Positions 26,162-33,693 of a DNA stretch of 64,000 nucleotides are shown here, one piece after another. Under the pieces are notes generated by a model, which worked only from the letters and a program-made list of their open reading frames with translations, was not told the DNA's origin and did not search any database. Positions within the stretch are counted from its first letter, which is position 1, and each line of letters begins with the position of its first letter. The position numbers were made by a program, and so were the translations under genes. The stretch lies in assembly GCA_944385035.1 (NCBI GenBank), contig CALWVV010000002.1, forward strand, positions 1 to 64,000. The letters run 5' to 3'. Origin of the DNA: an uncultured Oscillospiraceae bacterium (GTDB lineage Bacteria > Bacillota > Clostridia > Oscillospirales > Oscillospiraceae).

Positions 26162-26740
26162 GTGCGCAAACTGCTGTTTTGCGTACCAATGATGCTGCTT
26201 CTCGCCGGGTGCACCCCGGCGAAGGTGAGCCAGGCGGAGGAACTGACCCTGGGGCTCCGGGGAGAGTATCTGGAGATGACCGCCTGCTCGGCCCATCTGT
26301 CCGTTTCTGCCGACTATGGCCAGCGGGTCTATGCATATGAGATGGACGCTGCCCTGGAGGGAGAGGAGCTGACGCTTACCCTTACTGCCCCGGAGACTGT
26401 GGCAGGTATGACCGCCCGTCTGGATGGGGAAACAGGGACGTTGGAATATGATGGGGTGTGGGTGGAGACCGGAACGCTGGATGACAATGGACTTACCCCC
26501 CTGGGTGCTTTTTCTGCCATGCTGGAGGCTGCACGAGGGGGCTATATCACCGCCTGTGCCTTAGACGAAGAAGAAAATCTTCTCCGGGTAGACTGCGGCG
26601 ACCCCACGGCCAGCCCAGGAAAGGGGCGGGAGGTCACCTTGTGGTTTGAACCGTCTACCCGGAACCTGGTACGGGGCGAAGTGAGCGTGGATGGGTTCCG
26701 TGTGATTTTGTGTGAGTGCACCGACTTTGTAAAAAGCTGA
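26162..26740 (+). CDS. Small lipoprotein between nnr and alr
   Basis: 192 residues from a GTG start with GGAGGG upstream. Signal peptide and lipobox are clear (LLLAGC, Cys17), so it should be anchored on the outer face of the membrane. The mature part is beta-rich (LTLTLTAPETVAGMTARLDG, VTLWFEPSTRNLVRGEVSVD) in a manner reminiscent of LolA-like folds. In Bacillus a LolA-like lipoprotein gene (ydcC) sits in the same place before alr, so it may be a distant equivalent. That is inference from position and pattern. Confidence 0.65.
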   Translation: MRKLLFCVPMMLLLAGCTPAKVSQAEELTLGLRGEYLEMTACSAHLSVSADYGQRVYAYEMDAALEGEELTLTLTAPETVAGMTARLDGETGTLEYDGVWVETGTLDDNGLTPLGAFSAMLEAARGGYITACALDEEENLLRVDCGDPTASPGKGREVTLWFEPSTRNLVRGEVSVDGFRVILCECTDFVKS

Positions 26741-26782
26741 CCCTGTAAACCATGGGCCGGTATCATAAAAAGAGGGATTGCT

Positions 26783-27931
26783 ATGTTGGACAGAAGAGAA
26801 CTGCGGACCTGGGCGGAAATCGACTTGGATGCCCTGGCGCACAATTACCGTGCCCTGCGCGCTATGCTGCCCCAAGGATGCCGCTTTGCCGGATTGGTGA
26901 AGGCGGATGCCTATGGCCATGGGGCAGTGCCTGTGGCCAAAAAGCTGGAGCAGCTGGGAGCGGATATGCTGGCGGTGGCCTGTGTGGACGAGGGAGAGCA
27001 GCTGCGCCGGGCAGGGATCTCCCTGCCTATCCTGTGCCTGGGTCAGACACCTGAGGCGCTGGGAGAGGAGCTGCTCCAATGGGACGTCACCCAGGAAGTG
27101 GAGGACCTGGAGACGGCCCAGGCCTTTTCTGAGATTGCCCAGAGACAGGGAAAGAAGCTGAAGGTCCACATCAAGGTGGACACCGGCATGGGGAGACTGG
27201 GCTTTCGCTGGGAGGACGGGGACAACACCGCCGTGGCCCAAGAGATGGCCCAGGTGTGTGCCCTGCCCGGCCTGGAGGTGGAGGGGATGTTCACCCATTT
27301 TGCCGCCGCCGACGGGGATGAAAGCTATACCATGGCCCAGTTTACCCGTTTCCTGGATGCGAAGAAGGCCATGGAGGAGCGGGGCATCCACCTGAAAATT
27401 TACCATTGCGGGGCCAGCTCCGCTGTGTTACACTATCCCTGTACCTATCTGGACATGGTCCGGCCGGGCATCGTCCTGTACGGATACTATACCGACGAAG
27501 AGAGCCAGGGGCTGGATGGTCCGGGCCTCATCCCGGTGATGCGGCTGAAAAGCCGGGTGGCCGCGGTGCGCACCATGCCTGCTGGAGCTAAAGTGAGCTA
27601 TGGCTGCACCGCTGAGCTTAACCGCCCATCCCGTCTGGCGGTACTGCCCATCGGTTATGGAGACGGCCTGCCGCGGGTATTGTCCAATCAGTTTACAGTC
27701 ATGGTAGCGGGCAAGCCCTGCCCCATTGTGGGCCGGATCTGCATGGATATGTGCATGGCCGATGTTACCGATCTGCCTCAGGTAAAGGCTGGGGATGTGG
27801 CAGAGATCTATGGGCCCGGCCTCACGGACGAGGCTGCCCGGTTGGCCGGTACCATTTCTTATGAATTGCTGTGCCACGTGGCTCCCCGTGTTCCGCGGAT
27901 CTATTGGGAGAATGGGCAGCGGTTACAATGA
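26783..27931 (+). CDS. alr: Alanine racemase
   Basis: 382 residues, a fold-type III PLP enzyme making D-alanine for peptidoglycan. The PLP lysine is in FAGLVKADAYGHGA (about residue 40) and the catalytic tyrosine in KVSYGCTAELNRPS (about 273); RICMDMCMADVT is the substrate-binding loop. GAGGG lies before the ATG. The nnr-lipoprotein-alr-mazF order parallels the Bacillus alr locus. Downstream is a long structured gap before mazF. Confidence 0.95.
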   Translation: MLDRRELRTWAEIDLDALAHNYRALRAMLPQGCRFAGLVKADAYGHGAVPVAKKLEQLGADMLAVACVDEGEQLRRAGISLPILCLGQTPEALGEELLQWDVTQEVEDLETAQAFSEIAQRQGKKLKVHIKVDTGMGRLGFRWEDGDNTAVAQEMAQVCALPGLEVEGMFTHFAAADGDESYTMAQFTRFLDAKKAMEERGIHLKIYHCGASSAVLHYPCTYLDMVRPGIVLYGYYTDEESQGLDGPGLIPVMRLKSRVAAVRTMPAGAKVSYGCTAELNRPSRLAVLPIGYGDGLPRVLSNQFTVMVAGKPCPIVGRICMDMCMADVTDLPQVKAGDVAEIYGPGLTDEAARLAGTISYELLCHVAPRVPRIYWENGQRLQ

Positions 27932-27952
27932 ATTTTTTGAAAAACACACCCG

Positions 27953-28191
27953 GACAGGCCGGTTGAATGCCTGTCTTGCTCCGTGACCGAAGGTGTGCGC
28001 CTCACATAGGATGACATGGAGCACAGGGAAATCGTTTCTCTGGGACAAAGGCGCGGCGGGCTCATGGAGTGGGCCAAAGGCCGGTTGCGGCCACATGATG
28101 GCCCAAATTCTCGCCCCGGACAGGTATAAATCCCGCCGCCCCGTGGGAGAATCATAGTACAGCGTTACATAGACCCTTCGGCCGGTAACGC
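27953..28191 (+). other. Structured non-coding gap between alr and mazF
   Basis: Nothing here codes convincingly, yet inverted repeats are dense: 27953-27959/27969-27975 (7 bp), 27977-27985/28015-28023 (9 bp, one G-U), 28024-28031/28035-28042 (imperfect), a long-range pair 28050-28060/28132-28142, and 28162-28168/28185-28191 (7 bp). Several nest, as in a folded RNA. It could be a riboswitch, a stable small RNA or a leader controlling mazF. I could not match it to a known class. Confidence 0.45.
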
Positions 28192-28222
28192 GGTGCTATC
28201 TTCCAGCGGAGTGTGAATATAC

Positions 28223-28588
28223 TTGGATAACAATGTGAAACGAGGCGACATTTTTTACGCCGATCTCAGCCCGGTGGTGGGCAGCGAGCAGGGGGGCGTG
28301 CGCCCCGTGCTCATCGTACAGAACGACACTGGCAACCGTCACAGTCCAACGGTCATTGCCGCGGCCATTACCTCCCAAACGGGAAAGGCCCGGCTGCCGA
28401 CCCACATTTCAGTTTCTCCCCTCAGCTGCGGACTGCCCAAGGAGTCTGTCATCCTGCTGGAGCAGGTACGGACGCTGGATAAGCGCCGCCTGCGGGAAAA
28501 AATGGGACGGCTGGACGAGACGGTCATGCACCAGGTGGATGCAGCCATTGCTGTGAGCTTTGGCCTCCACCCGGAGACGCTGGTGTAA
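28223..28588 (+). CDS. mazF: MazF/EndoA-type mRNA interferase toxin
   Basis: 121 residues, close to Bacillus NdoA (MazF), a ribonuclease that cuts mRNA at short motifs. Motifs: VKRGDIFYADLSPVVGSEQG with the catalytic arginine in GGVRPVLIVQND, SPTVIAAAITSQ and ESVILLEQVRTLDKRRL. The start is TTG 28223, with GGAG 11 bases upstream; GTG 28235 would give a protein beginning at the conserved VKRGD but has no site. In Bacillus the antitoxin gene lies between alr and ndoA. Here no antitoxin-like frame exists in the 291-base gap. Confidence 0.9.
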   Translation: MDNNVKRGDIFYADLSPVVGSEQGGVRPVLIVQNDTGNRHSPTVIAAAITSQTGKARLPTHISVSPLSCGLPKESVILLEQVRTLDKRRLREKMGRLDETVMHQVDAAIAVSFGLHPETLV

Positions 28589-28648
28589 ACACAACAACGG
28601 CCCCTGCCTTTGGCCGGGGCCTACATAGGGCAAAAGGAGAACATACCA

Positions 28649-29188
28649 ATGAACAAAATCAGAAAGCAGTGGACCATTCGTCTGGGTGCCTTGACCCTGA
28701 CGGCCCTGTGTCTGGGCACCGGCGCGGCTCTGGCTGCGGGCGGAGATCAGAACGATCCTCTGGTTACCCTGAGCTACCTTAATGAGACCGCCATTCCCCA
28801 GGTGGTAAAGCAGGTGGAGAACAGCACGGCTACCCGGCAGAAGGAGCTGGAGGAGAGCTTTTCCCATCAGATCAGTCAATATCTCCTCCAGGCTGGCCAG
28901 GGGGGACAGGGAGGCGGCTCCAGCGCGGGCTACACGCTGGTCACCATGACCAGCGGCCAGGTGATGCACCTGGATGTGGGGTGTGAGGTACTGCTGCGGG
29001 TGGGAAGCGCTACCGTTCAGTCCTCCGACAGTCCTGCCCTGATCGATCTGACCGCAGGCGGAACCGTGAACAGCGGTACCGCTTTGTCCAAAAATCATCT
29101 CTACATGTCTACCATTGAGGGCCGCACCCTCTCCGCCACCGCTGGAACGGTAAAGGTTCTGGTCCGGGGCGGATATACCGTCGTGTAA
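28649..29188 (+). CDS. Secreted hypothetical protein
   Basis: 179 residues with a signal peptide (positive start, GALTLTALCLGTGAALA, cleavage near residue 30). A helical stretch (about 40-75) leads to a Gly/Gln-rich linker (QAGQGGQGGG) and a beta-rich C-terminal half with repeated glycines. AAAGGAG precedes the ATG. A G/C hairpin (28597-28620) separates it from mazF. No known family. Small secreted proteins of this plan with a coiled N-part and compact beta domain recur in clostridia, but I cannot assign a role. Confidence 0.65.
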   Translation: MNKIRKQWTIRLGALTLTALCLGTGAALAAGGDQNDPLVTLSYLNETAIPQVVKQVENSTATRQKELEESFSHQISQYLLQAGQGGQGGGSSAGYTLVTMTSGQVMHLDVGCEVLLRVGSATVQSSDSPALIDLTAGGTVNSGTALSKNHLYMSTIEGRTLSATAGTVKVLVRGGYTVV

Positions 29189-29203
29189 CAAGTGACAGTA
29201 TGC

Positions 29204-29238
29204 AAAAAATCCTCAGCCCATCGGGCTGAGGATTTTTT
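29204..29238. terminator. Bidirectional terminator
   Basis: A perfect 16-bp stem with A6 on the left and T6 on the right and an ATC loop. It closes both the plus-strand secreted gene and the minus-strand serCA unit. Confidence 0.92.
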
Positions 29239-29259
29239 CATGGAAAACGGACATGGGGC

Positions 29260-30432
29260 TTAGTGGTTCAGTACCCGGACCCGAATCATATTGGGGATGG
29301 CACGCAGCTCGTTGGCCACCTCGTCGGTGATGCGGGTGTTCACATCCACCAGAGTATAGGCATAGTCCTTTTTGGACTTGTTGGTCATGTTCTCCACGTT
29401 GATGTTGTCATCAGAGAGCACGCCCATGATCTGGGTCAGCATGGCAGGGACGTTTTTGTGGATCATGCACAGCCGGGCAATGCCGCTCCAGTCCTGAGAA
29501 ACATTGGGCAGATTCACCGAGTTTTTGATGTTGCCGTTGAGCAGGTAGTCTTGGAGCTGGCGTACAGCCATTACAGCGCAGTTGGCCTCACTCTCAGGGG
29601 TAGAGGCACCCAAGTGGGGCAGAGCGATGACATTCTTTACCCCAGCGATGCGTGCGTTGGGGAAGTCTGTGACGTAGCGGGCTACCCGGCCAGACTCCAG
29701 GGCAGCGATCATATCCTCGTCATTGACCAGCTCACCACGGGCCAGATTCAGCACCCGCACCTGGCCTTTCATCTTAGCAATGGCCTCGGCATTGATGGTG
29801 TCCTTGGTGGAGCTGTTGTAGGGGACGTGGATGGTGACATAGTCGGCTACCTTATAAAGCTCATCCACATTCTGGACCACATGGACGTGGCGGTCCAGGC
29901 GCAGAGCGGTGTCCACAGACAGGAAGGGGTCATAGCCATATACGTCCATGCCCAGATCCAGAGCCACATTGGCCACCAGTACGCCGATGGCGCCCAGGCC
30001 GATGACACCCAGGGTCTTGTGGTAGAGCTCAGGGCCCACAAAGGCGCTCTTGCCCTTTTCCACCGCAGCGGCCACGTCCACATTGGGAGTGTGGACCTGC
30101 TCCTGAACCCACTCGGCTCCGCCCAGCACGTCCCGAGAGGCGATGAGCATAGCGGCAATGACCAGCTCCTTGACGGCATTGGCGTTGGCGCCGGGGGTGT
30201 TGAACACCACGATGCCGTTTTCCGAGCAGCGGTCAATGGGGATGTTGTTGGTGCCGGCTCCCGCCCGTGCAATGGCGCGCAGGGCATCGGGGAAGACATA
30301 GTCATGCATGGCGGCGGACCGGACCAGGATACCGTCCTCGTTTTCCAGGTCATCTCCCACCTGGAAACGGCTCTGATCCAGGTGGGAAAGCCCCACGGAG
30401 GAAATCTTATTTAACGTTTTAATGCGGTACAT
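29260..30432 (-). CDS. serA: D-3-phosphoglycerate dehydrogenase
   Basis: 390 residues, the form with one C-terminal ACT domain. It oxidises 3-phosphoglycerate to 3-phosphohydroxypyruvate, the first step of serine synthesis. NAD-binding GVIGLGAIGVLVANVALDLG, the catalytic arginine in LNLARGELV and histidine in ALPHLGAST are present. The ACT part starts about residue 317 (ARLCMIHKNVPAMLTQIMGV), suggesting feedback control by serine. It lies 38 bp downstream of serC in one operon. Confidence 0.93.
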   Translation of the reverse strand: MYRIKTLNKISSVGLSHLDQSRFQVGDDLENEDGILVRSAAMHDYVFPDALRAIARAGAGTNNIPIDRCSENGIVVFNTPGANANAVKELVIAAMLIASRDVLGGAEWVQEQVHTPNVDVAAAVEKGKSAFVGPELYHKTLGVIGLGAIGVLVANVALDLGMDVYGYDPFLSVDTALRLDRHVHVVQNVDELYKVADYVTIHVPYNSSTKDTINAEAIAKMKGQVRVLNLARGELVNDEDMIAALESGRVARYVTDFPNARIAGVKNVIALPHLGASTPESEANCAVMAVRQLQDYLLNGNIKNSVNLPNVSQDWSGIARLCMIHKNVPAMLTQIMGVLSDDNINVENMTNKSKKDYAYTLVDVNTRITDEVANELRAIPNMIRVRVLNH

Positions 30433-30470
30433 ATTCTATCACCTAGCTATCTTTCTATGGCAGAAACGTG

Positions 30471-31556
30471 TCAGTTGTTTTGATCAAAGGCGCGGATGAA
30501 GTCACACAGCTTTTCTACGCCTTCCACGGGCATGGCGTTGTAAATGCTGGCCCGCATGCCCCCTACCTTCCGGTGACCCTTCAGGTTGACAAAACCGGCG
30601 GCGGTGGCCTCCTGGACAAACTTGGCGTCCAGCTCCTCGCTGCCTGTGCGGAAGGTTACGTTCATGCCGGAGCGGGAGCCCTTCTCTGCGTGGCACCGGA
30701 AGAGACGGGAGTTGTCCAGCGTATCATAGAGCATATTGGCCCGCTGCCACTTCAGCTTTTCCATGCCTTCCAGGCCGCCTTGCTCTGCCACCCAGTCCAG
30801 GGTGAGGCCCAGCATGTAGATACACCAGCAGGGGGGCGTATTGTACATGGAATCCTTGTCGATCATGGTCTGATAGTTCATCATCAGCGGGGTGTAGGGC
30901 AGCTCATGGCCGGCCAGATCCTTTTTGATGATGACTACCGTGAGGCCTGCGGGAGCCATGTTCTTCTGGGCGCCGGCATAGATAAGGCCAAATTTGGACA
31001 CATCCACAGGCATGGACAGAATGTCAGAGGACATGTCGCACACCAGGGGAACTTTACCGGTTTCGGGAACATAGTCCCACTCGGTGCCGTAGATGGTGTT
31101 GTTGGCACAGTAGTAGAAGTAGCTGGCCTCCGGGTCCAGCTTGATCTGCTCCTGACGGGGAATGTAGCAGTGATCCCGGTCGGCAGAGGAGACAGCCAGG
31201 TTGATCTGGCCGTACTTCTGAGCCTCTTTATAAGCAAGGTTGGAGAAGTTGCCGGTGACGGCGTAATCCGCCTTTCCGGTTTTGCTGATGAGATTGAGGG
31301 GGATCATGGAGAACTGGCCGGAAGCCCCGGTCTGGAGAAACAGGATCTGATACCCCTCCGGCACATTCATCAGCCGGCGCAGCTTATCCTGGGTCTCCTC
31401 AAAAATCTTCACAAAGACCTTAGAGCGGTGACTCATCTCCATCACTGACATACCAGAGCCTTGGTAGTTGGTGATTTCTGACCCGGCACGCTCCAGTGCG
31501 GACAGAGGGAGCATGGAAGGGCCGGCGGAGAAGTTGTAAACACGCTGGTCGCTCAT
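30471..31556 (-). CDS. serC: Phosphoserine aminotransferase
   Basis: 361 residues. PLP enzyme making phosphoserine from 3-phosphohydroxypyruvate and glutamate. Motifs: VYNFSAGPSMLP at the start, SHRSKVF, the PLP lysine in YAGAQKNMAPAGL and NTPPCWCIYMLGL. A phosphoserine phosphatase is not in the window. The serC-serA operon starts at a perfect promoter (31624-31652). Confidence 0.94.
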   Translation of the reverse strand: MSDQRVYNFSAGPSMLPLSALERAGSEITNYQGSGMSVMEMSHRSKVFVKIFEETQDKLRRLMNVPEGYQILFLQTGASGQFSMIPLNLISKTGKADYAVTGNFSNLAYKEAQKYGQINLAVSSADRDHCYIPRQEQIKLDPEASYFYYCANNTIYGTEWDYVPETGKVPLVCDMSSDILSMPVDVSKFGLIYAGAQKNMAPAGLTVVIIKKDLAGHELPYTPLMMNYQTMIDKDSMYNTPPCWCIYMLGLTLDWVAEQGGLEGMEKLKWQRANMLYDTLDNSRLFRCHAEKGSRSGMNVTFRTGSEELDAKFVQEATAAGFVNLKGHRKVGGMRASIYNAMPVEGVEKLCDFIRAFDQNN

Positions 31557-31584
31557 TTGGGAGAACCCCTTTCATAAAAAATAT

Positions 31585-31614
31585 AAAAATGCCCCACTCC
31601 ACGAAAGAGTGGGG
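31585..31614 (-). terminator. Terminator-like hairpin in serC leader
   Basis: An 8-bp stem (31607-31614 with 31592-31599 read on the minus strand) followed by CATTTTTATATTTTTT, beginning within a few bases of the predicted start of transcription. It may attenuate serCA. In plus orientation it is also followed by T-rich DNA. Confidence 0.5.
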
Positions 31615-31623
31615 TATTTTCAT

Positions 31624-31652
31624 ATTATAGAGAGGAAAAGGATGGGTGTCAA
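31624..31652 (-). promoter_or_regulatory. Perfect-consensus promoter of serCA
   Basis: On the minus strand TTGACA (31647-31652), 17-bp spacer, TATAAT (31624-31629). The start of transcription should be near 31617, giving a ~60-nt leader holding the hairpin above. Confidence 0.82.
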
Positions 31653-31768
31653 TGGCCTGTGGTTGTCAAAACCACCGAAGAATTTGGCTAATCTTGCTGT
31701 GCTTTTGCAAAAAAGACGTCAGAGTGCAAAGCTGTTTTCAGCCTGTGAACAGGACACTTCCGCCGGTG

Positions 31769-32035
31769 TTATTTCAAAACCCACTGCATCATCATAAGAA
31801 GTCCCAGTCCGGGGGCACCCAACAACCCCAGCACCAGGGCATTGACCAGGTTTACGCCTAGGCTTACACCAATCAGATGCCCCACCTGGGAGAGAAGTGC
31901 AAGCACAGCCAGCCCCACTCCGGACCGCAGCAGCAGACGCAGGAGAAGAGCCACAGGGCGGCGCAGGAGAAGCAGGGCGGCACACAGGACCAGTCCAGCC
32001 AAGCACCAGGCCGCATATCCTGGCAGGGGGTTCAT
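31769..32035 (-). CDS. bofA: BofA-family sporulation protein
   Basis: 88 residues. In Bacillus BofA holds the SpoIVFB protease inactive and so delays pro-sigma-K processing in the mother cell. The signature end is clear (LIGVSLGVNLVNALVLGLLG, then GAPGLGLLM), preceded by two hydrophobic segments. It overlaps yaaL by 4 bp (ATGA), the same yaaL-bofA order as in Bacillus. It marks the organism as a spore former or a descendant of one. Confidence 0.88.
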   Translation of the reverse strand: MNPLPGYAAWCLAGLVLCAALLLLRRPVALLLRLLLRSGVGLAVLALLSQVGHLIGVSLGVNLVNALVLGLLGAPGLGLLMMMQWVLK

Positions 32036-32268
32036 CTGGCTCCCTCCAGTTCCTTGAAGCGGCGGATGAGGTAGTTGTACCTGGCGTGGAGGGAGTTGAT
32101 TTCAAATACGTAGGATTCGATGAGATCTCCATCGCAGGTGGTGTTAAAGCCGCCGTAGGCTTGGTGGATCAGTGCCTGTGTGCTGGAAAGGGCGTTCATA
32201 AGGTCCTGCCGCTCTTGCTCCAGGGCGCGGCTGCGGCGGGGGATAGATTTGTGCCGGGACAGTTGCAT
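32032..32268 (-). CDS. yaaL: YaaL/DUF2508-family protein
   Basis: 78 residues, soluble and helical. The family pattern is recognisable (LMNALSSTQALIHQAYGGFN, then LHARYNYLIRRFKELE). A strong GGAGGG ribosome site precedes the ATG. It is conserved next to bofA in spore formers, and its function is not established. The recR gene found upstream in Bacillus is absent here. Confidence 0.85.
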   Translation of the reverse strand: MQLSRHKSIPRRSRALEQERQDLMNALSSTQALIHQAYGGFNTTCDGDLIESYVFEINSLHARYNYLIRRFKELEGAR

Positions 32269-32350
32269 GGGTGGCCCTCCTTCCCTAGGTTTAGTATTAT
32301 TTTATGGATAGTTTGGACAAATATTCCAGCCTTTAATCCTCTTAGAACAG

Positions 32351-32382
32351 AAAAAAGCCTGCCGCTTGGATGAGCGGCAGGC
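32351..32382 (-). terminator. Terminator of SLH gene
   Basis: A perfect 10-bp stem (32373-32382 with 32357-32366) followed on the minus strand by six U residues (32356-32351). Confidence 0.9.
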
Positions 32383-32403
32383 GAAACGAAAGCACGGGGG
32401 AGT

Positions 32404-33594
32404 TCAGCGCCGGGAGAAGACACCGTCATAGGTATAGAGCACCATAGCCATTTGGCTGCGGGTGACGCTGGCGCTGGGGTTGAGGGTGTTGCCGGGGACA
32501 GTGGGAAGAATACCGTTGCCCACAGCCCACTCCATGCCCTGCTTGGCCCACAAGGAGACGTTGTCTCCATCTGAGTAAGCGGACAAATCACCCTGCTGGG
32601 ATACATCGATGCCAGAGTATTTGGCAAACTGATAGAGAATCAGTGCCATTTGCTGCTGGGAGAGGGGGGCATCGGGAGCGAAGGAATTGGTGGACAGACC
32701 GGTCATGATCCCGTTTTGACAACACCAGGAGACTGCATCGTAGTACCAGGCCGAGGGGTCCACATCAGGGAAGGAACAGCCGCGGGCCGTCAGACTTCCG
32801 CCCATGCGCCAGAGGGTCTGGGCCAGCTGGGCACGGGTAAAGAGACCATCGGGCTGAAATACGCCGTTGCCCGTGCCGGAAAAATATCCCTGGGAGAGAA
32901 CATACTCCACTGCCTTATAGTAGGGAGAGTCGGGGGAGATGTCACTGGGGGGCAGAGCCTTCCCATAGATTCGTACATAGTAGGACAGAGTCTGCTCCTG
33001 GCCTCCGGCGGGGGAGTAGCGGAGGCTTACAAGACACAAGGGGAAATCTTGAACGTGGCCGGAGAGGCCCAGATAAGAGGAACTGCCACTGAGAGTGCGC
33101 AGGTTAGCCGCCTGTTGACTGCCCTGAAGAAGCGTCTGGGCGGAGAGAATATAGGTTTGTCCGGCCAACAGCTTTTGGGATATCGTGGAGCGCTGGAGAA
33201 CCACGGAGGACTGAGGCGCCAGATAGTCCCAGACAGGGGCGGCATCATTCCGAGGCAGCTCATAGATCCCGTCTGCGTTCAGGTCCGTGAGGTAGTCCAC
33301 CGTAATCCAAACAGAACCCACCTTTGGCTGGATGTAGAAGCTGGCATCCTCTGTGACCTGGTTCAGGGAGCAGTCTACCTGGACCACCTCGCCGGGCTGA
33401 AAGCGCCCGCTGGAGTCCTGACTGTATAGCTGCACGGAAAGATCAGTTTGAGGAAAAGCCATGTCGGCAGCATCAATATAAAAAGTAGAAAAGACGCCGG
33501 AGCCGGCTGTATCTGCGGCAAAGCAGGGAACCACAGACGAGGCCATCAGCAAAGCGCTGAGAACCAGACAGTGCCATCGTCTTTGCCATTTCAT
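32404..33594 (-). CDS. Secreted protein with three SLH domains
   Basis: 396 residues. Signal peptide (LVLSALLMASSVVPCFAA), an N-terminal ~215-residue beta-rich part of unknown function, and three S-layer homology domains from about residue 225 (SPYYKAVEYVLSQGYFSGTG; DVDPSAWYYDAVSWCCQNGI; SDGDNVSLWAKQGMEWAVGNG). SLH domains attach proteins to pyruvylated cell-wall polymer, so it should coat the cell. It has its own promoter and terminator. Confidence 0.85.
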   Translation of the reverse strand: MKWQRRWHCLVLSALLMASSVVPCFAADTAGSGVFSTFYIDAADMAFPQTDLSVQLYSQDSSGRFQPGEVVQVDCSLNQVTEDASFYIQPKVGSVWITVDYLTDLNADGIYELPRNDAAPVWDYLAPQSSVVLQRSTISQKLLAGQTYILSAQTLLQGSQQAANLRTLSGSSSYLGLSGHVQDFPLCLVSLRYSPAGGQEQTLSYYVRIYGKALPPSDISPDSPYYKAVEYVLSQGYFSGTGNGVFQPDGLFTRAQLAQTLWRMGGSLTARGCSFPDVDPSAWYYDAVSWCCQNGIMTGLSTNSFAPDAPLSQQQMALILYQFAKYSGIDVSQQGDLSAYSDGDNVSLWAKQGMEWAVGNGILPTVPGNTLNPSASVTRSQMAMVLYTYDGVFSRR

Positions 33595-33648
33595 AAGGAA
33601 AACCCCTTTTCTGGAAAATTACATGTGAGAAAAACACTTTGTGGAGCT

Positions 33649-33677
33649 ATTATATCCGCTCAAGGCGGTTTTGGCAA
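33649..33677 (-). promoter_or_regulatory. Promoter of SLH gene
   Basis: On the minus strand TTGCCA (33672-33677), 17-bp spacer, TATAAT (33649-33654), 55 bp before the SLH start. Confidence 0.7.
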
Positions 33678-33693
33678 GGGAAAGGAGGGGAAT

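Noticed and set aside
28018-28062. Resemblance to a c-di-GMP-I riboswitch (GCACAGGG, GGGACAAAGG)
   Set aside because: The conserved GCAAACC and GACGCAAAGCC parts and the receptor pair are not matched. Probably coincidence.
28020-28133. Short frames in the alr-mazF gap as an antitoxin
   Set aside because: About 40 codons, no ribosome site, no ribbon-helix-helix or AbrB pattern, and they lie inside the paired RNA segments.
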